A DNA stretch of 64,000 nucleotides from Bacillus sp. N13C7 (GCF_026790065.1 NZ_JALAMO010000005.1:186001-250000), one strand, 5' to 3'. Numbered from the stretch's first letter, positions 33,428 through 41,876 are shown. The notes: a model not told the origin generated them from the sequence alone. Program-made: numbers and translations.

Positions 33428-33472
33428 CCGATTATCGGAAAAATGTCGGGATTTTGTCGGGTTTTTGTCGGG
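33428..33472 (-). repeat. Three 11-bp direct repeats plus palindrome, possible activator sites
   Basis: On the minus strand CCCGACAAAAA-type units start exactly 11 bp apart (TGTCGGG at 33444, 33455 and 33466 on the plus strand), next to a near-palindrome CCGATTATCGG (33428-33438). They lie between the terminator of the ArpU-type regulator and the next genes. Helically phased repeats suggest binding of a regulator, perhaps the ArpU-like protein at the late promoter. Confidence 0.6.
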
Positions 33473-33485
33473 TTTTTCTCGATGA

Positions 33486-33513
33486 AAAAAGCACTCAGAT
33501 AATTCCGAGTGCT
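33486..33513 (-). terminator. Terminator of the early operon
   Basis: Minus strand AGCACTCGGAATTATCTGAG followed by TGCTTTTTTC; overlaps the end of the ArpU-type gene. Confidence 0.85.
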
Positions 33514-33911
33514 GTTGCTATACGGCAGATTGCCCGTTGCTTTATTTCATAATAGGTATCCTTTTTCATGCCGAGTTCCATATAAATATTGATGTCTTTC
33601 ACCCTGGCAGCCGTCAGGTATTTCTTTTCGATAATCAAACGTTCCTCATCGTCCAAACTGTTTTGTAAAGCCCGTTCCATCTGTTTGACTTTGAGTTCAT
33701 TAACAGTAAATGAATCCCGGAGGGAAGGGAAAATGTTTATGCCGGCAGACGAACATTCTTTTTTATTCTCTAATTGGACTTTAAGAGCGCGGTAATTTTT
33801 CAGTTCTTTGATGACTATTTTTCGGACGGCTTTTTCATCCACATCATCTAGAAAAGATAGCTGTTCCTTTGACACCCTTTCCCTCCATTCGTTCATTTTT
33901 CTTTTTCCCAT
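33495..33911 (-). CDS. ArpU-type late transcription regulator, 138 aa
   Basis: N-terminal helices with KIVIKELKNYRALKVQLEN, then a C-terminal sigma-like helix-turn-helix (DDEERLIIEKKYL; VKDINIYMELGMKKDTYYEI). This layout belongs to the ArpU/RinA-like family, the last gene of the early operon in many Gram-positive phages, which turns on late genes. Its terminator and phased repeats lie directly downstream. Confidence 0.82.
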   Translation of the reverse strand: MGKRKMNEWRERVSKEQLSFLDDVDEKAVRKIVIKELKNYRALKVQLENKKECSSAGINIFPSLRDSFTVNELKVKQMERALQNSLDDEERLIIEKKYLTAARVKDINIYMELGMKKDTYYEIKQRAICRIATALGII

Positions 33912-33991
33912 TCTTGAATCCGTCTTTCCGCAATTTCCATCCAGATGAACGGAGCGGCAATAATGATGAACCCTATAAATAGATAAATCAT
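33893..33991 (-). CDS. Tiny membrane protein, 32 aa
   Basis: ATG at 33991 overlaps the YopX stop (ATGA) and has a strong binding site (GGAGGGGGAG). One hydrophobic helix (IYLFIGFIIIAAPFIW) is followed by a charged tail (AERRIQEWEKEK). It overlaps the start of the ArpU-type gene by 19 bases, so the three genes are coupled. Function unknown. Confidence 0.6.
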   Translation of the reverse strand: MIYLFIGFIIIAAPFIWMEIAERRIQEWEKEK

Positions 33992-34353
33992 AACTCCCCC
34001 TCCCCGGCTTCCGCCTCCTTCAATAGATCAGGTTTTCTATATTTGTCTCCAATAATTTCGGACCAACTTGCAAATGCGGATAATGGTTCACGTACAACAC
34101 GTCGACAGAGGGGATCGTAACCTTCAGCATAAAAACCACCTTCAACAAACACGACTTCCAAAATAGCGCCTCTGTCATTTCTTAGAATGTCTCCGTCATA
34201 GTACTCTTTTCCATTCTTATCGTTTAACCCAGTGTATACTCTAACCTTTACCCTTGGATGAGCTAAATGCTCATGAAAAAGCTGTTTAATACTCTCCCAG
34301 TTATACATTTGTTCAGCATCTAAATCCCATGCCTGAAATTTAATCTCTCTCAT
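33988..34353 (-). CDS. YopX-family protein, 121 aa
   Basis: Start at 34353 after GGGAGG. Family motifs are clear: REIKFQAWDLDAEQMYNW, VYTGLNDKNGKEYYDGDIL, and the C-terminal FASWSEIIGDKYRKPDLL. YopX proteins are common in Bacillus and Staphylococcus phages; function unknown. Confidence 0.9.
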   Translation of the reverse strand: MREIKFQAWDLDAEQMYNWESIKQLFHEHLAHPRVKVRVYTGLNDKNGKEYYDGDILRNDRGAILEVVFVEGGFYAEGYDPLCRRVVREPLSAFASWSEIIGDKYRKPDLLKEAEAGEGEL

Positions 34354-34367
34354 TCCGTCGCCTCCCA

Positions 34368-34883
34368 TCATTTCACCCTTTGAAGTCTATTCACATCATC
34401 AAAATTCATTTGATAGTCAGCCTCTCGGACGGCCGCTGCAAATGATTCAATCCCTTTTTCCCAAAGGCCGTGACGCTCAATGATTTCCGAAAACTCCTCA
34501 ACGTCATGTTCGCGAATTCCCCAGCTGTCTGGATCAGTGGCAGCGCCGTATACAGTCACCCATTTACTTTGGTCTTGCGGGTCAGGCTCTTCCCATTCTT
34601 CTCGAGTAAAATGGCAAAGCTCATGATCTACCAGAGCAGCGCGTTGTTCCTCCGGCATCGTCTTCCATGCAGCCTTATTGATAAACACGAAAAGCATGTA
34701 ATCGGTCATATGGCGCTCAAAAGCCGTGCATTTCTTCGCCTTTCCTGCCCATTTGCTGTTACCCTCACGGAGATAAAAACCTATTTGCTGTTTAGCGTCT
34801 CTTAAATGTGGGTGGTGCTCGTCAATTATGCTTTCAGCCAGCTGCCGTACTTCCTTCGATTCTTCAAAACCTACAAATGCCAT
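34368..34883 (-). CDS. Putative metallopeptidase (HExxH-like), 171 aa
   Basis: ALVDHELCHFTREE carries an HExxH motif. VFINKAAWKTMPEEQRAAL before it and PDSWGIREHDVEEFSEIIER after it fit the putative phage metallopeptidase domain. Starts after GGGAGG. Sits among early DNA-metabolism genes; its target is unknown. Confidence 0.8.
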   Translation of the reverse strand: MAFVGFEESKEVRQLAESIIDEHHPHLRDAKQQIGFYLREGNSKWAGKAKKCTAFERHMTDYMLFVFINKAAWKTMPEEQRAALVDHELCHFTREEWEEPDPQDQSKWVTVYGAATDPDSWGIREHDVEEFSEIIERHGLWEKGIESFAAAVREADYQMNFDDVNRLQRVK

Positions 34884-34915
34884 GTTGCTTCCTCCCTTTG
34901 ATTGTTTTATTAGAT

Positions 34916-35455
34916 TTACACAAGCCCGCCTTTCAGCAGTTCCCGAGCCATGTAATGAAAGTGATGATAAATGTAATTGCCGGTAGCGTTAGGACTGATA
35001 AAAACCGTTGAAAAGCCGTAACGAACCTCAAATGTTTTCAAGCTGCCCAGCAACGCTTTCGGTTCATACTTTGAACGATATTTTCCGTTGAGTATCTTTT
35101 GGTATCCTTCCAGGTCTTCCACAAGAAGGGTGAACGGATGTCTGGATGCCCGAATCAATTCATTTTCAAAACGGGAACGATCTTTAATCGACTGCACCAG
35201 CTCGTCCACTCCGTTTTTCCGTTCAATAGCTGCATTCAAATACATATCGCGGCTGATTCCAAATTCATCATTCTTGGGAATCATGGCCGAGTAATCGCCG
35301 GTTTTCATTCCTTTGAACTTGATTGCCACTTTCTTTTTACGGAGATAATCAAGAACATGCTGATTTTTTTGCTCCCTCGTATCCACAATAATGATTATGC
35401 TGTCCAGAATCTCTTTTAACTCAGTTTCCGAATAGTTATAGTGAATAATTGTCAT
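34916..35455 (-). CDS. ERCC4-type nuclease, 179 aa
   Basis: The nuclease core is visible: IIIVDTREQKNQHV, MKTGDYSA and AIERKNGVDELVQS (GDx(n)ERKxxxD signature of XPF/ERCC4). It should cut branched DNA during phage replication or recombination. Its ATG overlaps the stop of the upstream gene. Confidence 0.9.
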   Translation of the reverse strand: MTIIHYNYSETELKEILDSIIIIVDTREQKNQHVLDYLRKKKVAIKFKGMKTGDYSAMIPKNDEFGISRDMYLNAAIERKNGVDELVQSIKDRSRFENELIRASRHPFTLLVEDLEGYQKILNGKYRSKYEPKALLGSLKTFEVRYGFSTVFISPNATGNYIYHHFHYMARELLKGGLV

Positions 35456-35889
35456 GCTTTCTTCCCCTTAAAATACGACATGGCCCGATCATAGATTTCT
35501 ATGGAAAGCCGGTCCGTTTCTTCACTTTCAAAGTTTGAAACGGATTCCTTTAGCTCCCTCCAGCCGTTCTCCCAAAAGAGAACAAGCAATTTCATCACCT
35601 TCATAACTGATTCATAATCATGATTGAACCAGTCATCTATTTTTATATTTATATCTTGATCAATGCCCATGAAATAATTAATGATTTTATCTATTGTCTG
35701 TTTCACATTATGTTCATGATCCGAGTATTCACCTTTCAAATACCGGATAATTCGCTTTTTATAAGATTGGACAAACGCCTCAAGTTCCGGATAGACTTTC
35801 TCTGGTTTCTCAATATAAAGATCGTTTCCATCAAGAACCAAACGAGAGCCTAATACCTCTAAATCGGAACAAATTTGTTTTGGGTGCAA
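35452..35889 (-). CDS. Early phage protein, TubC-docking-like N terminus
   Basis: TTG at 35889 is spaced well from AGAGGTGA; GTG at 35898 is the alternative. The first 60 residues (CSDLEVLGSRLVLDGNDLYI, then a helix with RIIRYLKG) resemble TubC N-terminal docking-like domains found in phage early genes. The C-terminal part is helical and acidic. A decayed copy lies outside the prophage at 712-890. It lies just downstream of the iteron-like region and may take part in replication. Confidence 0.65.
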   Translation of the reverse strand: MHPKQICSDLEVLGSRLVLDGNDLYIEKPEKVYPELEAFVQSYKKRIIRYLKGEYSDHEHNVKQTIDKIINYFMGIDQDINIKIDDWFNHDYESVMKVMKLLVLFWENGWRELKESVSNFESEETDRLSIEIYDRAMSYFKGKKA

Positions 35890-35914
35890 TTTTCTCACCT
35901 CTTTTTATCAAAAC

Positions 35915-36167
35915 GGGTTAATGAGTTAACGAAGGTTAATGCATTTTGTATTAAAGCCCTATATATATATTATTTTTTTATTAATTAATTTTCATGTGAG
36001 GGGAACAAACAAAATCATTAACCCTTATTAACCCTAAAAATAATTAGAATCTATAGATAGAGCCTTAACCCCTTGGTACTAAAGGATTTATAGCTTTTTT
36101 CTATTTATAGAAGTAACCTTTTTGGAGTCACTGTTTGCATTTGATTCATTAACCCCTTCGTTAACCC
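35915..36167. repeat. Iteron-like TTAACC cluster, possible phage origin
   Basis: Eight TTAAC(C)/GGTTAA elements occur at 35915, 35925, 35935, 36018, 36028, 36065, 36149 and 36161: three in one orientation or palindromic on the left, five as TTAACCC on the right. Between them is a very AT-rich stretch (about 35960-36000). The right ones extend into the 3' end of the primase/helicase gene. This is the arrangement of a replication origin; function is inferred. Confidence 0.6.
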
Positions 36168-38508
36168 TTTCCGAAAAATTCAAGTGGCTCTGATATTTGT
36201 TTAGCCCTATACCATAAAAGAAGACTTTATTTTTCGCTCCGTTTTCCTTCTTAAACCCTCGAATTTCAATTTGTCTATAAAAAGCACGATTTTTGAGTTC
36301 AATCTCATCATTTTCATAACACCAGTTTTTGTAATCCTTATAGAGCTCTTTTGCTTCAATTTTTGCGGAAGGATGAACAACACATCTTTCTGACATATAC
36401 GGCCCTAATATATCCATATCCTCACGGTAACCCTCCGTAGCTTTTCGGATCACTTCTGGTTCCTTAAGCCCTTCCCTCTGCCACTCCAAGCAGCCATCAA
36501 CTGCCCACCGGAGAATGCCCGGCATTTCTGCTGCAAGTTTTTGCGGAAGCTTTTTGTCCACTTTTTCTTTCGGAATGGTAACAGTGAATGGGACAAGCCG
36601 GATACGACGCCAGATACCCTCATCGCTGCCCTTTACAATTGGTTTATGGTTTGTCGTGAAGAACACTTTAAATTCTGGCGTAAACTCAAAATACTCCTGG
36701 CGCAAGAAACGCGCGGACATCTTTTCGCCCCCGGTGATCTGCTTCACCAACGACTCAGACAGTTGCTGTCCTTCTTCACTTTCAACGGCTGACACAAAGC
36801 GCGCCCCGTCGAGCCGGGCAATGTCATTGTTGATGCTGGTATCATTCTTCTTTTTTATGAATGTGTCACTATTTGTCTGCCGGCCATAGTCTCCCAGCAG
36901 TTGCTGGACTGTATTGATAAACGTCGATTTACCGTTACGGCCATTACCAAACAGAAAGAACATGACTTGTTCCGTAGTATCCCCGGTCAATGAATAGCCA
37001 ATAGCTTTCTGCATAAAATCAATAATTTCATAGTTTGGCTGACCTTGTTCATCTATAAAAATACTTTCTAAAAATGCCTTCCAGTTTGGACAGTCGGCAT
37101 CCTTTTGATAAGCCACAGAGGAAATTTTGGTGAAAAGAAAATCACGGTCATGTGGCAGCAGTTCCCCAGTCTTTAAGTCGATCACACCATTCTCACAGTT
37201 AAACAGATATTTATGAGAGTCGAGTTCTTGTTTTCTAACAGCAACCATCGGCCGGGTATCCAGGATGGTGTTCATTCGAATATTGCGACGCTCACATTTT
37301 TTAGCCCAATCGTTAAGCTGCTTTTTTCTGTAGCCGTCTTCCGTGGCTTTCGCTTCCCCGTAAATGGCCCGGAGGGTTTGGGCAGTTAATGCCTCGATCT
37401 GCCTCTTGCTGTCTTCCTCCCACATCTTGCCGTTCCAGATTAACCAGTCAAGCTCATTACAGTATCTGATATTCTTGCCATGGTAATATACAAGCCTTTC
37501 AGCGTTGCCTAGCTCAGTCAGGTGAAAGACCGGTGGCGTGTCTATGATTTCCTCTGTGTCAGCAACCTGTGAGGCCTGCGACTGCGAGAAATACACTTCA
37601 TACGGCTGCTCTTGCTGCTCTATCAGGTCGGATATTGTGGGGCCGGTCGAGTAGATAGCTTCAGCAATAGTCATTTCTCCATATGTAGCTCCGTCAGCTG
37701 AATGCTGCCGGTCCCACTTTTCGCGAAACAAATTTGATTCACGAAACATAGAATCCATTTTTGATGCGTCCTTGTCCGTCCAGAATGCCAGGTGATTACA
37801 TAAAGCCATATCCGCGGAAGAATGATCGCCATTAATCAGCTGGCCGTTAAAAAGGTCCTGAATGCTTTTTCCATTTTTACTGTTGAACATTCTTTCCCAA
37901 ATTTCTTTATTTGAAAGATTACTCATATCGCTTGTTGATTGTGATCGGGTGCTGACCGGTTTTGCTTCTTCTTTCCCTGTCAGGTACTTATCAAAGATGG
38001 TTTTGATCTCTTCCGATCGTTCCTGCACAGGTCCAACATCAAGACTGTTTCCGGTGAACGTGAAATAACGACCATGCCTGTATACTTCCAGGCCTTTATC
38101 TATATTTTTTCTCCCTGTGCCCGGTCCGCGTAATGGAAGCTTACCTTTCGCGATAATATGAACACCCTCACCACTCGGAGAGTATTCAGTATAGCTGCTG
38201 ATCGTCTGGATAATCTCTTGAGCGAAAGGAGACAGAACACCATCATTTACACAGTGATCTATATCTATTCCGATGAAAGGATCATCTTTAGAAAACATGA
38301 AGCCGATACCGTCATACTCCTGTTCATTGAAAAACTTCATGATAGTTGCAAAGGTGGACCAGGTTCGCTTATTGCTTGATTGAGCCATGCTGCCGTCAAT
38401 CTGATATGGCACTTTCGTTTTTTTGCCGTTACGCTCTTCCGAACGCCATAGAATCCACTGAGGGGCGTTTTTTAGCTCTTGCGGTATATTTTTAAAGTCG
38501 TAGTACAT
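36088..38508 (-). CDS. Phage primase/helicase (prim-pol N terminus, D5/SF3 helicase), 806 aa
   Basis: Residues 1-150 look like a primase-polymerase domain (FIGIDIDHCVND, YTEYSPSGEGVHI). Residues about 320-450 match the D5 N-terminal region. An SF3 helicase follows with Walker A FLFGNGRNGKSTF, Walker B-like ARFVSAVESEEGQQL, and motif C KVFFTTNHKPIVKG. It should prime and unwind DNA at the phage origin. The iteron-like cluster begins inside its 3' end. Confidence 0.9.
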   Translation of the reverse strand: MYYDFKNIPQELKNAPQWILWRSEERNGKKTKVPYQIDGSMAQSSNKRTWSTFATIMKFFNEQEYDGIGFMFSKDDPFIGIDIDHCVNDGVLSPFAQEIIQTISSYTEYSPSGEGVHIIAKGKLPLRGPGTGRKNIDKGLEVYRHGRYFTFTGNSLDVGPVQERSEEIKTIFDKYLTGKEEAKPVSTRSQSTSDMSNLSNKEIWERMFNSKNGKSIQDLFNGQLINGDHSSADMALCNHLAFWTDKDASKMDSMFRESNLFREKWDRQHSADGATYGEMTIAEAIYSTGPTISDLIEQQEQPYEVYFSQSQASQVADTEEIIDTPPVFHLTELGNAERLVYYHGKNIRYCNELDWLIWNGKMWEEDSKRQIEALTAQTLRAIYGEAKATEDGYRKKQLNDWAKKCERRNIRMNTILDTRPMVAVRKQELDSHKYLFNCENGVIDLKTGELLPHDRDFLFTKISSVAYQKDADCPNWKAFLESIFIDEQGQPNYEIIDFMQKAIGYSLTGDTTEQVMFFLFGNGRNGKSTFINTVQQLLGDYGRQTNSDTFIKKKNDTSINNDIARLDGARFVSAVESEEGQQLSESLVKQITGGEKMSARFLRQEYFEFTPEFKVFFTTNHKPIVKGSDEGIWRRIRLVPFTVTIPKEKVDKKLPQKLAAEMPGILRWAVDGCLEWQREGLKEPEVIRKATEGYREDMDILGPYMSERCVVHPSAKIEAKELYKDYKNWCYENDEIELKNRAFYRQIEIRGFKKENGAKNKVFFYGIGLNKYQSHLNFSERVNEGVNESNANSDSKKVTSINRKKL

Positions 38509-38568
38509 GTATTAACTCCCCTTTAAAAACGAGGGAGCTATACACTCCCTCAAATGTATTTCTTGTGA

Positions 38569-39009
38569 TCAAAATGGTACATCTTCATCGCTCACTGTAA
38601 TTGAGCCGGTATCGGGCGCCGGCGCTTCTGACGGCTTAAACGCTTTGACTTCTGGATATTTTTTGCCGTTATGCTCTCTTTCTCCGACAACTAGGCGGAT
38701 CGGTTTATTGAGGAAAGCATTGGCCCATTCAATATGATCCTTAAATTTCATTCCGTTCGGGAAGCCCGCGGCCTTTGATGCTTGATGAAATCTCCACATT
38801 GCATTATCTGTAACAGTGAAATTGTCGTATAGGATTTTCTGGCCCTGGCATGCCTGTTCAACGTCAGAACGGATTTCATAATCTACGACAAGTCGCTTAT
38901 TTCCGGATGAAGCTGCTGTTTTCTCCTCAAAATTAATAACCGTTGCCTCATATTCTCCTGGTTTAATTGGTTCAAAAGCTTCGCCTTTGCTGTGGTCTAC
39001 TGTGAACAT
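38569..39009 (-). CDS. DUF669 single-strand DNA-associated protein, 146 aa
   Basis: Start at 39009 after GGAGG. Motifs KPGEYEATVINFEEKTAASS and RLVVDYEIRSDV with a following NAFLNKPIRLVVGEREHNGK are typical of DUF669. The C terminus is acidic and ends in EDVPF like single-strand binding proteins. Usually found next to Sak4-type ATPases; probably a recombination or replication accessory protein. Confidence 0.85.
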   Translation of the reverse strand: MFTVDHSKGEAFEPIKPGEYEATVINFEEKTAASSGNKRLVVDYEIRSDVEQACQGQKILYDNFTVTDNAMWRFHQASKAAGFPNGMKFKDHIEWANAFLNKPIRLVVGEREHNGKKYPEVKAFKPSEAPAPDTGSITVSDEDVPF

Positions 39010-39031
39010 ATTTAATTCCTCCAATTTTTGT

Positions 39032-39229
39032 TTATTTGCCGTTTAGTACAGCTACAAGATTTTGAGTAATTGAATCCACTACATACGGATCGGTGATGTC
39101 TTCATTTCGCAAATCATAAATTACACTGTCTATGCCACTATTCAATCTATCAATCTCTGAAATTAACCAGGGCACATCAGATATAGTCGCATGCCCCCGA
39201 ATCTCTTCTAGCTTTGAATCATTTTTCAC
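39032..39229 (-). CDS. Small early protein, 65 aa
   Basis: GTG at 39229 follows GGGAGG, overlapping the end of the ATPase gene by 11 bases. Helical and acidic (LISEIDRLNSGIDSVIYDLR). No recognised domain; probably translated with the ATPase. Confidence 0.6.
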   Translation of the reverse strand: MKNDSKLEEIRGHATISDVPWLISEIDRLNSGIDSVIYDLRNEDITDPYVVDSITQNLVAVLNGK

Positions 39230-40157
39230 CTGGCACACCTCCCAAAACGCTGTTTAATCTATCAATAGCAGCATTAGCAAGTTTGATATTCCATTGTTCA
39301 AGCTTCTGATTCGCTTTGATCTGGAACTCCTCAATCATTTGCGCAGCCTTTTCATTGCTCTCAATCATCATTTTGATGTGAGTAATCAACCCGATGCGTT
39401 CTGTTTCTTCCTCCGCCTTTACGTCAATACCGAGCTCAAGCCACTGATAAAGTTTGCGGCCGACTTCCGGATTTAGCTTGATTGAAGAGCCTTCAAACAT
39501 TCGCGTATTGTCTTTTGAGGTCTCAGCCATATGATCAATGTCAATATTAAAGTTGAGCATAAACTCGTATTCCATTTCATCTTTCTGTACAGGTTTTGTC
39601 CCAACCTTACGAGGAGCCATTTTGCCGTTATTATCAGGCTCCACTACATACTCTGTTTTTGTTCTCAATGTCGCTAAGATGTGAACGTCATTTTGCGTTA
39701 ACGTCTTAATGAGTTTGGTTGTTTCCGGCGCAAGCTTGCCCCAGTTTTGAAAAGAGTTACCGGACATGCTGCCATGTGTTTCAACTATTCCGCCTTCACC
39801 CTGCCAGTTGTGTGAGAGTGAATCAATTACGACAACCTCAGCACCGGCGTTCTTAATCGCTTCTACAGCCATTTGATAACGCTCAGTTGTATACGGCGGT
39901 GTAAAATCAATATGCTTAAAGCTACCGATGCGAATTTCATCAAACTGTAAATTAGCGTACAGTTTTGCGCGTCGGTGCTCAGTATCGACAACGCCGATCT
40001 TTGACCAGATTTCCTCGTCGTTTGCTTCTGGATATGCCTCACGCATCATTCCGTAAGCTACCAGAAGGGCGCCGGCCGTCTTACCGGAACCACTCGGACC
40101 GATAAAACCCACAATTGCTTTTTCCTTTTCACGCTGCGCGTCTGTTACTTGAAACAT
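39219..40157 (-). CDS. Sak4-like RecA-type ATPase, 312 aa
   Basis: Walker A GPSGSGKT at 20-27, Walker B-like VVVIDSLSHNW, and sensor region ILATLRTKTEYVV. The size and neighbours (DUF669, Gam-like protein) fit the Sak4/AAA_24 single-strand annealing group of phage recombinases. The C-terminal third is a charged helix. It starts 3 bases after the Gam-like gene stop. Confidence 0.85.
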   Translation of the reverse strand: MFQVTDAQREKEKAIVGFIGPSGSGKTAGALLVAYGMMREAYPEANDEEIWSKIGVVDTEHRRAKLYANLQFDEIRIGSFKHIDFTPPYTTERYQMAVEAIKNAGAEVVVIDSLSHNWQGEGGIVETHGSMSGNSFQNWGKLAPETTKLIKTLTQNDVHILATLRTKTEYVVEPDNNGKMAPRKVGTKPVQKDEMEYEFMLNFNIDIDHMAETSKDNTRMFEGSSIKLNPEVGRKLYQWLELGIDVKAEEETERIGLITHIKMMIESNEKAAQMIEEFQIKANQKLEQWNIKLANAAIDRLNSVLGGVPGEK

Positions 40158-40160
40158 CCC

Positions 40161-40715
40161 TTACACCTCCACTTTGAAGCTGACTGTTTCCGGCTGCACT
40201 TCTACGCCCGGGACAGCTTGTCCATTTGAATCTATTACTATTGGTTTACCTTCAAGCTCGGTGACAGTGAGTGTCTTTTTAAGATCCCCCCATGCCACAG
40301 ACTCTTTTATAAACTCTTCCATACCGGCATCCTTCACATGCTGCAGAAGTTTTTCCTTGTCCACTTCTTTAGGTGCTGCTTTTGTTTTCCGGCTTTTAGA
40401 TTTCCCATAAGGTGTGGAAAGTGTTTTTGCCTTCGGGTCTTCCTGCAGCTGCTTTGTATGATAGACACTCACCAGGTTTTCAAAGAATGAAAGACTGTCT
40501 GCTAAAGGCTTAAGCTCTTGCCTTTCCCATTCTTCGATACGTTGTTTTTCTGTGGCTGCCAGCGCTTTGATTTCTTTTTCCTGCGACTTAAGTGCAGCTA
40601 TTTTCCGGAAAGCCCAGTTCAGGCTGTTCATATCAGTGATTTCAAACTGTGGACGGTTCCCCGGCAGTTCGCCGTTGTTAATTTCATTTAATTCAAAATC
40701 CTGCAATGGATTCAT
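40161..40715 (-). CDS. Gam-like host-nuclease inhibitor, 184 aa
   Basis: Start at 40715 follows GGAAGGTG. An N-terminal long coiled coil (AFRKIAALKSQEKEIKALAA) is followed by FENLVSVYHTKQLQ, LSTPYGKSKSRKT and an ESVAWGDLKKTLTV segment, the pattern of the Mu Gam-like family. It should bind DNA ends and shield them from host nucleases. Confidence 0.82.
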   Translation of the reverse strand: MNPLQDFELNEINNGELPGNRPQFEITDMNSLNWAFRKIAALKSQEKEIKALAATEKQRIEEWERQELKPLADSLSFFENLVSVYHTKQLQEDPKAKTLSTPYGKSKSRKTKAAPKEVDKEKLLQHVKDAGMEEFIKESVAWGDLKKTLTVTELEGKPIVIDSNGQAVPGVEVQPETVSFKVEV

Positions 40716-40781
40716 ATGAGACACCTTCCTCTATTTGATTTTGTTGAGAGTTCCATTTAAAATGAAGTTGCTTGTTTGTTT

Positions 40782-40919
40782 TTAGTCCACATTGCCGTGT
40801 GGGCTTTTTTTATTTACTTCTTCATCGGCATCCTCTTCCCGATCCCGGTCATACTGGAGATACTCTTTTGGATAACCGTAACGGTTAATTTCTGTTATGA
40901 TTGGATGCTCAAGATTCAT
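40782..40919 (-). CDS. Small early protein, 45 aa
   Basis: ATG at 40919 overlaps the end of the preceding gene by 11 bases. It reads NLEHPIITEINRYGYPKEYL followed by an acidic stretch. Well-formed composition and overlap support a real gene. A hairpin with a U tract on the plus strand (AGTCCACATTGCCGTGTGGG, 40784-40803) lies in its 3' end. Confidence 0.55.
   Translation of the reverse strand: MNLEHPIITEINRYGYPKEYLQYDRDREEDADEEVNKKSPHGNVD
40784..40811 (+). terminator. Plus-strand terminator inside the early operon
   Basis: GTCCACAT ... GTGTGGGC followed by seven T bases on the plus strand only. No plus-strand gene precedes it, so it would stop antisense transcription of the early operon. Confidence 0.45.
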
Positions 40920-41184
40920 ATACTGGCCTCTTTACGATTGAGACATCAAGACCTTTACTAAGAAATTGAGTTGCAATTTCATGTAGCTGAACTACTTGTT
41001 CAGGATGATGCATCCGTTTGATTTCCTTGAACATTTCAGCAGCTGACAAACAGAGATCGATACATTCATCGAAATTGTTATCCTTGATTTCGTCCGGTAA
41101 AAGTTCCTGTAGCAAGAACTGAGCAGAACCCAATTTCCGTTTCGCTAATTCTCTATCCTGTTTAAGGAAGTAATTAAGATTCAT
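40909..41184 (-). CDS. Early phage protein, 91 aa, helical
   Basis: Entirely alpha-helical in appearance (NYFLKQDRELAKRKLGSAQF; ECIDLCLSAAEMFKEIKRMH), recalling helical-repeat proteins. No family recognised. It lies first in the run of early genes left of the plus-strand gene at 41247. Confidence 0.65.
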   Translation of the reverse strand: MNLNYFLKQDRELAKRKLGSAQFLLQELLPDEIKDNNFDECIDLCLSAAEMFKEIKRMHHPEQVVQLHEIATQFLSKGLDVSIVKRPVYES

Positions 41185-41246
41185 AGTTTTTCCCCTTCCA
41201 ATTTACTGGTATAATGTTCCTATCAAATAATAGGAGGTGAATATAA

Positions 41247-41627
41247 ATGAAACTCGATCAAAATTGTGTGAGGGAGCTTCTTTTAGAACTAGAAGAGAAA
41301 CTCACCTTAACGGACCATATACATATTAGTGAGATTCGAGAGCTTAAAACTTACGAACAGTACGGAGAAGAAACAACTTTTTACACAATCTTAAAATTAA
41401 TTGAAGCAAATTTTATAAACGGTAAACCCTTATTCTCCGGTGGTTCGATTTATGGTATTGGTATTTCGAGCCTCACTTGGGATGGACATGTTTTTCTCGA
41501 TAATATTAGAGATACAGCTGTATGGGCAGCTACTAAAGAAAAAACCAAACAACTTACAAGTGTATCCATGACTTTGCTGGCCGGAATTGCTCAAGATTAT
41601 CTGAAAAAAAAGCTTGGTCTGAGTTAA
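41247..41627 (+). CDS. YjcQ-like protein, 126 aa
   Basis: ATG after AGGAGGTGA. The C-terminal region (FSGGSIYGIGISSLTWDGHVF and NIRDTAVWAATKEKTKQLTS) matches the YjcQ family, which has a winged-helix fold. It is on the strand opposite to the early operon, with its own TATAAT promoter, so it is likely expressed in the lysogen. Confidence 0.8.
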   Translation: MKLDQNCVRELLLELEEKLTLTDHIHISEIRELKTYEQYGEETTFYTILKLIEANFINGKPLFSGGSIYGIGISSLTWDGHVFLDNIRDTAVWAATKEKTKQLTSVSMTLLAGIAQDYLKKKLGLS

Positions 41628-41767
41628 TAACTCTTCCCTTCAATCCATCCATTCTCAATAAGAAACTTATTAAAATCATCCAGAAACAAGTTATATTTCT
41701 CTGTGGAATAATCATTACTTTGAAAGGTCAGTTCGATTTTGAGCTGACTCTCTCTCTTCACCCTCAT
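41624..41767 (-). CDS. Small early protein, 47 aa
   Basis: Open frame MRVKRESQLKIELTFQSN then DYSTEKYNLFLDDFNKFLIE, overlapping the 48-aa gene upstream in another frame by 53 bases and the stop of the convergent YjcQ-like gene. The ATG lacks a clear binding site, so coupling with the upstream gene would be needed. Coding-like composition. Confidence 0.45.
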   Translation of the reverse strand: MRVKRESQLKIELTFQSNDYSTEKYNLFLDDFNKFLIENGWIEGKSY

Positions 41768-41861
41768 CAAAAGAGTTTTTGTTTTTTATCTCAAATCCTT
41801 TAAGCCAGACTGAAGTTCGTGCTTGTCCCTTTTTTAATTTAACTGGAAGTTGATACACCAT
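41715..41861 (-). CDS. Small early protein, 48 aa
   Basis: ATG at 41861 is 7 bases from AAGGGGAG. Lys-rich N terminus (MVYQLPVKLKKGQARTSVWL) and acidic tail. It follows the excisionase-like gene closely and is probably co-transcribed with it. No family recognised. Confidence 0.55.
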   Translation of the reverse strand: MVYQLPVKLKKGQARTSVWLKGFEIKNKNSFDEGEERESAQNRTDLSK

Positions 41862-41876
41862 TTTCATTCTCCCCTT

